IMG/VR virus record: IMGVR_UViG_3300038701_002031
Coordinates: 1 to 42,340 of that record
DNA length: 42,340 nucleotides
From: a virus
Reading direction: 5' to 3' (one strand)
How positions within the stretch are numbered: the first letter of the stretch is position 1; each line of letters begins with the position of its first letter. Shown here one piece after another: positions 38,022 to 42,340 of the stretch. The notes beneath the pieces are model-generated. The model had not been told where the DNA came from, did not search any database, and saw only the letters and a program-made list of their open reading frames with translations. The translations under genes were made by a program, and so were the position numbers.

Positions 38022-38475
38022 CTTTCGCCCCCGGTGCAGAAATAATGTGAAGTTTTCCGCCTTCGTTGGCGCACTTCATGAGGTGGCGATATATGGCGCG
38101 GTACGCATCGCCGGACGACCAGACTGCGTGATGCCCCGCGCTGTCCTTGCCAAGCCTGATGCCGGGCAAGATGCAGCCGCGCGTATCTTCATGGGTGTTG
38201 CCCGCATGAAAGAGAATGAATTCCCGATTGGGGGTCTGAACCTCAATCATGCCTTGGTGCCACGCATACCTCTTACGGTATTTTTCGTGCCAGCCGCCTT
38301 CAGTCCGCACAGTAAGCGGCCACGCCCCGGCGGGAATGCAGGAAACCGAGCGCTCGTTATCGCGCCACGTGTTTTCTAGCGTGTAACAAAGCTGGAAAGG
38401 GGGCGGGAGAAGGTGAAGCTCTCCCCATGTCGCCTTGCCATCATCGTGGCGTCGAATTAGCAAAAGGTCTGACAT
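38014..38475 (-). CDS. DUF5675 protein, probable lysis enzyme
   Basis: 153 residues. LRRHDDGKATWGELHLL-type start, the block CYTLENTWRDNERSVSCIPA, then MIEVQTPNREFILFHAGNTH and EDTRGCILPGIRLGKD. His 90 and Cys 101 in FHAGN...RGCI resemble the His/Cys pair of L,D-transpeptidase-type folds. DUF5675 members are found in phage lysis blocks, so a peptidoglycan role is inferred. No other endolysin could be seen in the window, which makes this the best candidate. It stops 8 bases inside the next gene. Confidence 0.75.
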   Translation of the reverse strand: MSDLLLIRRHDDGKATWGELHLLPPPFQLCYTLENTWRDNERSVSCIPAGAWPLTVRTEGGWHEKYRKRYAWHQGMIEVQTPNREFILFHAGNTHEDTRGCILPGIRLGKDSAGHHAVWSSGDAYRAIYRHLMKCANEGGKLHIISAPGAKDE

Positions 38476-38489
38476 CCCCCGCTTTCCAT

Positions 38490-38813
38490 TTATTTCTGCT
38501 TGCGCGGCGGCTTGGCTTTTGCGTCCGCAGCGTTGGCGATGTCGTCGCAGAAGTCCACAATAACGCGGTCAACCACGATCCATTTCATCTCGCGCACCTT
38601 GCGGGCTAGAAGCTCATAATCGGCATCCTCAAGCTCAAGAACCGGGCCGTCGCACGCCTCAAGCGCATCGACAACGCGCAGGCGCTTTCGCATCTCATCA
38701 ACGCTCAGCCCTTCGCGGGGGTCCACCCCATTGATGACATTCTTGATTACCTCGCGGTAGTCCCACGGCTCGCCAGCTGCTCGCTCAACAATCTTCAGCT
38801 CAATGGTTTTCAC
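38490..38813 (-). CDS. hypothetical protein, GTG start
   Basis: 107 residues from GTG 38813, six bases after GGAG. MKTIELKIVERAAGEPWDYR, then EVIKNVINGVDPREGLSVDE, MRKRLRVVDALEACDGPVLE and KWIVVDRVIVDFCDDIANAA. A beta then helical, acidic protein; such sequences are common next to phage fibre genes. The family is not named with certainty. Separated from its neighbours by short gaps. Confidence 0.65.
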   Translation of the reverse strand: MKTIELKIVERAAGEPWDYREVIKNVINGVDPREGLSVDEMRKRLRVVDALEACDGPVLELEDADYELLARKVREMKWIVVDRVIVDFCDDIANAADAKAKPPRKQK

Positions 38814-38845
38814 TTTTGGCTCCTGTGCCCGTTATAGTTTTTGCC

Positions 38846-39175
38846 TTACGGCAGTGCCTTTATTACAGGCGCGCTCTTCTGGGCGTCAATCTGTTCGGCC
38901 AAAAGCGCTTGAATTTCAGCCTCAGTCATTTCGACCGACGCCAGCGCCCATGCTTTGAGGTTTTCCTCAAACGCCGGGGTGTCTGCCGGATCGACCGGGA
39001 AGGCGACAAAGCTTGCCGGGTCAGGGTCATCAAGGCTCACGCCTGCGTACCAGTTTGCGGAAAACTCGCCGTCCACTGCCGTCAGGCGCGGCTCAAAGAA
39101 CACGACCACATCAGTCAGGCCGTTCTTGTCTTCCACCTTGATGGAGCCGAAGCTCCAAGTGTATTCGATTGCCAT
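38846..39175 (-). CDS. DUF7936-like small virion protein
   Basis: 109 residues from ATG 39175 (AAGGAA). MAIEYTWSFGSIKVEDKNGL, then TDVVVFFEPRLTAVDGEFSA, GVSLDDPDPASFVAFPVDPA and EENLKAWALASVEMTEAEIQ. The MAIEYTW...GLTDVVxxxxxxxTAxDG pattern is one I know from small proteins adjacent to fibre genes in many podoviruses and cyanophages (DUF7936). Likely a virion component. Lies directly downstream of the fibre gene. Confidence 0.75.
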   Translation of the reverse strand: MAIEYTWSFGSIKVEDKNGLTDVVVFFEPRLTAVDGEFSANWYAGVSLDDPDPASFVAFPVDPADTPAFEENLKAWALASVEMTEAEIQALLAEQIDAQKSAPVIKALP

Positions 39176-39189
39176 TTCAGGGTTCCTTT

Positions 39190-42100
39190 TTAGGTGCGTG
39201 AGAGAATGATCCAAGCCGAGCGGGTGCCATCATACATGAGCGTGACGGCATCATCGCCGCTGATTGTACCGACCGGGCCGATGATGTTGCCGGAGTTGGT
39301 GAGGGTGATGGCTTCCTCAACACCGCTCTCAGCGCGCAGCACAAGGATTGCCCCATCATGACCGCCGTTGATGGTATCAAGGTTGTCAGCGCCAACCGTC
39401 TCGCTCTGGATTTCGTGAAACGAGTGCGTGACCGTGATAACACCGGATGAGATGGTAAGCTTGGCCCCTGCGCGCGTGGCAAACTGACCGTTTACGTCCA
39501 GCTCGACGTTGGGGCTGGTGGTGGCAATGCCGACGTTGCCACTGGCGTCGATCCGCATGGCCTCCAAGGGCGCAGTTGACGGCGCATTTGTGTAGAAAAG
39601 CAGGTCATGTGCTTGTGTTGCGCCAGAGGCATTCTTAGCGGCAATCCAAGCCCCACGAATATCCGCGTTTGACGGATTGGTCGAAAGCTGGATTTGCACC
39701 TCATCGTTGATGCCGCCTGACGATCCGCCAGAAAAGATGCCCGCAACGCTTGTCCCAGACGCAGAGCCAGTGTTTGCGTGCAGTATTGTGTCTGGACTGG
39801 TCGTGCCAATGCCAACATTGCCGGAACTGTCGATGCGGACGCGCTCTGAACCCGCCGTGTGAAACGCCCACTCATCAGAAAGATGCTCGGCTATTGTGTG
39901 TGTGTTGCCCAACACGTCGCTTGGCTCGGTGATGCGGAAAAAGCCCGCGCCAGTACCGCTTGTTCCAACGGCAATGTCCCAGCGAAGCTGACCGCCAGTT
40001 GTTTGGAGGGAGATGCCGCCAAGTTGATTGGTAGTGTAGGCGATTGGGCGCAGGTCAAGCAGTGTATCCGGACTGGTCGTCCCGATGCCAACGTTGCCAG
40101 TCTGCGTAACCACGAGCTTGTCGTCGGTTCCAAGGGCCGTAGAGTTCGAAAGCACAAAGGCTTGGCTGTTTGAGTTGTCGATGCCGAACGACCAGCTCGT
40201 TGACGGAATAGTAAGCGTGATGGGAACGTCGGTGTTAGCCGTTGAGGCAATGTCAAATTCGACAAGGCCGGTGTCTGTGTAGAAGAAGCCTTGAGTTACT
40301 GCTATTGCCCCGACAACATCGAGCGCTTGTACTGGACTGGTAGTGCCAATGCCTACGTAGCCAGAGCTGTTGATCCGCATGGCTTCGGAGCCGCCTGTGG
40401 CAAAGCCAAGCTCGTTTGTTAAAGGGCGGAACAAACCTGTATCGCTGTCGGGATCAAATGAAATCCCCGGAGCGGCAGCGCTACCAGTCTGAGCTTGTAT
40501 CTGCGGGGAAAATCGCACGTAGCTGGTATCGAAGTTTACAGTTGCAACACCGCCGCAGTAGATAGCAAGTCTGTCTATACTCGTGCGCCCGATACCCGTA
40601 TCAGTATCGAAGTCGAAGGCCAGCGGAATTTGACCCACAACGCCGCGCAAGAGAACTTGGTTTCCATCACCTACGTAAAGGTTGTCACCAAGTGCGGTGG
40701 TGCCCGTGGTGGTGAGGGTCGTGAACGCACCTGCCGCCGGGGTCGTGCCGCCAATGACCGTGCCGTCGATGGTGCCGCCTGTAATAGCCACATTCGATGC
40801 GGCCTGTGTGGCGATGGATCCAAGGCCAAGGGTAGAGCGTGCAGTCGCCGCATCCGCATCATCGAGAAGCGACCGGCCAAAGCTGGTGAGCGTCGTGACC
40901 GCGTATGTGTCGCTGGCGGTCGTGTAAATCATGCGGTCGGCGGCAGTGGTTAGGCCCGCGATAGAAGCAAGGCCTGCATCATAGGCCTGCACATCGCTGC
41001 CGATAGCAAGGCCAAGGTTAGTGCGCGCGCCCGATGCCGTGCTGGCCCCCGTTCCACCATCTGCCACTGCAAGGTCAGTGATGCCGGTGATGGAGCCGCC
41101 TGTGATGGCGACATCGTCGGCATTTTGTGCGGCCATAGTGCCGCTGGGCAGGCTGACCCAGGTTGAACCATTCCACACCTTGAAGATGGCGCTGCCGGTG
41201 TTCCAGTAAATTGCGCCGGTAATCAGCGCATCACCGTCATTATCCACGCTGGGATCAGACGCCTTGGCCCCCAGGTAGCGGTCATCAAAGCTGTCATAGC
41301 TGGCCGCTGCTGCCGCTGCCGACGCTGCTGCATTTGTTTCGCTGGTGCTGGCCGCGCTTGCAGAGCTGGCCGCGTTTGTCTCGCTTGTCGATGCATTAGA
41401 AGCAGAGGTGGACGCAGCGCTGGCGCTGGCCGCTGCATTCGTCTCAGACGTGGATGCATTGCTTGCAGACGTACTAGCCGCGCTCGCAGAGCCGGCTGCA
41501 TTCGTTTCACTGGTCGCAGCCGCGCTCTCAGACGCCGCTGCCGCCGCCTCAGAAGCCGCTGCTGCAGTTTCGCTTGCTGCCGCCGCCGTTTCGCTGGCTG
41601 CTGCATTCGTCTCGCTAGTCGCCGCGTTGGTTTCTGAGGTGGACGCCGCCGCCGCGGAGGCTGCTGCTGCCGCCTCACTGGCACTGATGGCTGCGCTCTG
41701 CGCAGTGTTCTCGTCGTCCACATACTTCTTGGTGGCCGCGTGTGCATCTGCCGTGGGAGCGGCCAGGTTCTCGATGCGGAAGCCGCCGGCATTCAAGATC
41801 TGGCCCAGCCGGGAGATTTCCTGACGCGAGACATCCGTACCGTCACACAGGACCGCAATGGTTTCCCCAGTGTAGACCACAGCCCCCACGCCGCCTGCAG
41901 TAATGGTGGCATTGGCGTCAGTGGCATTCTTGACCCAATACCACTTAGTCTGAGCTGGGATGGTCACGTTGAAAGCTGAGCCCGGCGTGCCGCCTAGATC
42001 CAGCATCGCCATGCGCGCCTGATCAGTCGCATAGTTGGTGCTGGTCAGCGTCACATCGCCCGTGATGGTCAGCTCTTCATATCCAGCAATGGCGTCCTCG

Positions 42101-42204
42101 ATCAGCTCAAAGACCGTGGAGTTCAGTTCTGCGCCCCAGGTGTTCAGCTTCTCGCCGGTTGCCATCTTCTGAAGACGGAGGGAATTACTTGCTGAGCTAG
42201 GCAT
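39190..42204 (-). CDS. long tail fibre protein
   Basis: 1004 residues. The first 135 residues form a head domain that binds the virion (MPSSASNSLRLQKMATGEKL, then VTLTSTNYATDQARMAMLDL). Residues about 165-295 are Ala/Ser/Thr/Glu-rich repeats (ASASAASTSASNASTSETNA), probably a coiled shaft. The second half is beta-rich with four motifs of the form GNVGIGTTSPDTxLD (about 665, 735, 825 and 905), each an ordinary shaft or knob repeat. A segment at about 480-550 is shared with the fibre at 1-883. There is no C-terminal peptidase S74 chaperone. Host recognition is inferred. Overlaps the upstream stop as TAATG. Confidence 0.85.
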   Translation of the reverse strand: MPSSASNSLRLQKMATGEKLNTWGAELNSTVFELIEDAIAGYEELTITGDVTLTSTNYATDQARMAMLDLGGTPGSAFNVTIPAQTKWYWVKNATDANATITAGGVGAVVYTGETIAVLCDGTDVSRQEISRLGQILNAGGFRIENLAAPTADAHAATKKYVDDENTAQSAAISASEAAAAASAAAASTSETNAATSETNAAASETAAAASETAAAASEAAAAASESAAATSETNAAGSASAASTSASNASTSETNAAASASAASTSASNASTSETNAASSASAASTSETNAAASAAAAAASYDSFDDRYLGAKASDPSVDNDGDALITGAIYWNTGSAIFKVWNGSTWVSLPSGTMAAQNADDVAITGGSITGITDLAVADGGTGASTASGARTNLGLAIGSDVQAYDAGLASIAGLTTAADRMIYTTASDTYAVTTLTSFGRSLLDDADAATARSTLGLGSIATQAASNVAITGGTIDGTVIGGTTPAAGAFTTLTTTGTTALGDNLYVGDGNQVLLRGVVGQIPLAFDFDTDTGIGRTSIDRLAIYCGGVATVNFDTSYVRFSPQIQAQTGSAAAPGISFDPDSDTGLFRPLTNELGFATGGSEAMRINSSGYVGIGTTSPVQALDVVGAIAVTQGFFYTDTGLVEFDIASTANTDVPITLTIPSTSWSFGIDNSNSQAFVLSNSTALGTDDKLVVTQTGNVGIGTTSPDTLLDLRPIAYTTNQLGGISLQTTGGQLRWDIAVGTSGTGAGFFRITEPSDVLGNTHTIAEHLSDEWAFHTAGSERVRIDSSGNVGIGTTSPDTILHANTGSASGTSVAGIFSGGSSGGINDEVQIQLSTNPSNADIRGAWIAAKNASGATQAHDLLFYTNAPSTAPLEAMRIDASGNVGIATTSPNVELDVNGQFATRAGAKLTISSGVITVTHSFHEIQSETVGADNLDTINGGHDGAILVLRAESGVEEAITLTNSGNIIGPVGTISGDDAVTLMYDGTRSAWIILSRT
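40584..40782. repeat. second copy of the 199-bp fibre-gene repeat
   Basis: This is the partner of bases 1-199 and lies inside the 1004-residue fibre gene. To its left (before 40584) the sequence has no counterpart at the other window end (before 42340), so the identity tract ends exactly at the window edge if the sequence is closed into a circle. Confidence 0.95.
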
Positions 42205-42340
42205 TACACAAGCGCCTCATCGCTTTGATAGCGCCAGTTCGTACCGTCCGAGTACGCAACCCGGTTGGTGTCGCTGACGTAGATCTGGTGACCTTCATAG
42301 GTGGAGGCATTCGGCAAAGCCGTTGATGCGTATTGAGGTT
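42204..42340 (-). CDS. tail-fibre-like C-terminus (runs off the window)
   Basis: A 44-codon end of a gene that enters from the right window edge. It ends PQYASTALPNASTYEGHQIY then VSDTNRVAYSDGTNWRYQSD, EALV. The ALPNAS...GxxIYVSD...AYSDGTNWR pattern is the usual C-terminal block of phage fibre and tail-tip proteins of alphaproteobacterial phages. Its two leftover bases complete the one base left by the fibre frame at position 1, so both may be parts of a 339-residue protein. Upstream of the long fibre gene, TAATG overlap. Confidence 0.75.
   Translation of the reverse strand, partial: PQYASTALPNASTYEGHQIYVSDTNRVAYSDGTNWRYQSDEALV

Noticed and set aside
1-42340. Prophage, integrase or lysogeny module
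   Set aside because: No integrase, excisionase, recognisable CI-type repressor pair or att-like repeat was found; the small HTH gene alone is not enough.
1-42340. Gene transfer agent
   Set aside because: Only the holin type is shared; packaging, portal, capsid and tail genes are those of a short-tailed phage with its own replication operon.
1-42340. CRISPR arrays and tRNA genes
   Set aside because: No spaced direct repeats of array type and no cloverleaf could be seen; the repeats present are fibre, linker and leader repeats.

Overview
The window looks like one nearly complete tailed-phage genome, very probably a short-tailed (podovirus-like) Caudoviricetes phage of an alphaproteobacterium. 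It has a P22-type portal, an SU10-type (DUF5309) major capsid protein, an SU10-type adaptor and a nozzle-like protein, but no tape-measure, tail-tube or sheath gene. The alphaproteobacterial link is inferred from a GTA-type three-helix holin, a CobS-like ATPase paired with a VWA-like protein, and the MazG-like family present. No integrase, repressor of recognised family, DNA polymerase, RNA polymerase, tRNA or CRISPR was found.

Layout: (1) 1-22.4 kb, minus strand: virion and packaging operon. From upstream to downstream it holds a small ORF, RusA-like nuclease, large terminase, portal, a small head protein, scaffold, major capsid protein, HNH endonuclease, three accessory genes including a TPR glycosyltransferase-like protein, a methyltransferase, adaptor, nozzle, and a run of large low-complexity or ejection-type proteins, ending in a truncated tail-fibre gene at base 1. 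(2) 22.6-24.5 kb, minus: a small HTH-like protein, a YdaU/DnaD-like replication protein and small ORFs. (3) 24.5-28.0 kb, plus: about 13 tiny, translationally coupled accessory genes including a MazG-like pyrophosphohydrolase, closed by a strong terminator. (4) 28.06-28.57 kb, minus: a candidate small terminase. (5) 28.6-29.1 kb: a G-rich non-coding region. (6) 29.1-32.1 kb, minus: a CobS-like AAA+ ATPase and DUF7192/VWA-like protein with small companion genes. (7) 32.1-32.8 kb: a divergent control region with repeated leader elements. (8) 32.8-37.1 kb, plus: the recombination/replication operon (Rad52-like annealing protein, SSB, winged-helix and zinc-binding proteins). (9) 37.1-42.3 kb, minus: lysis genes, small structural genes and a 1004-residue tail fibre.

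The two window ends fall inside what can be read as one gene. A minus-strand tail-fibre N-terminus (883 to 1) and a minus-strand tail-fibre-like C-terminus (42340 to 42204) are in compatible reading frames, so the sequence may close into a circle (circularly permuted, headful packaging). Base 1 is also the edge of a 199-bp near-identical repeat of 40584-40782, so an assembly break there is equally possible.

Almost all genes in each block are joined by ATGA, TGATG or TAATG overlaps, indicating a few long coupled polycistrons. The most interesting parts are the CobS/VWA module without a chelatase subunit, the repeated leader element in front of the replication genes, the glycosyltransferase/methyltransferase pair inside the head operon, a membrane-anchored protein with a J-domain-like end, and hairpins that bury start signals.
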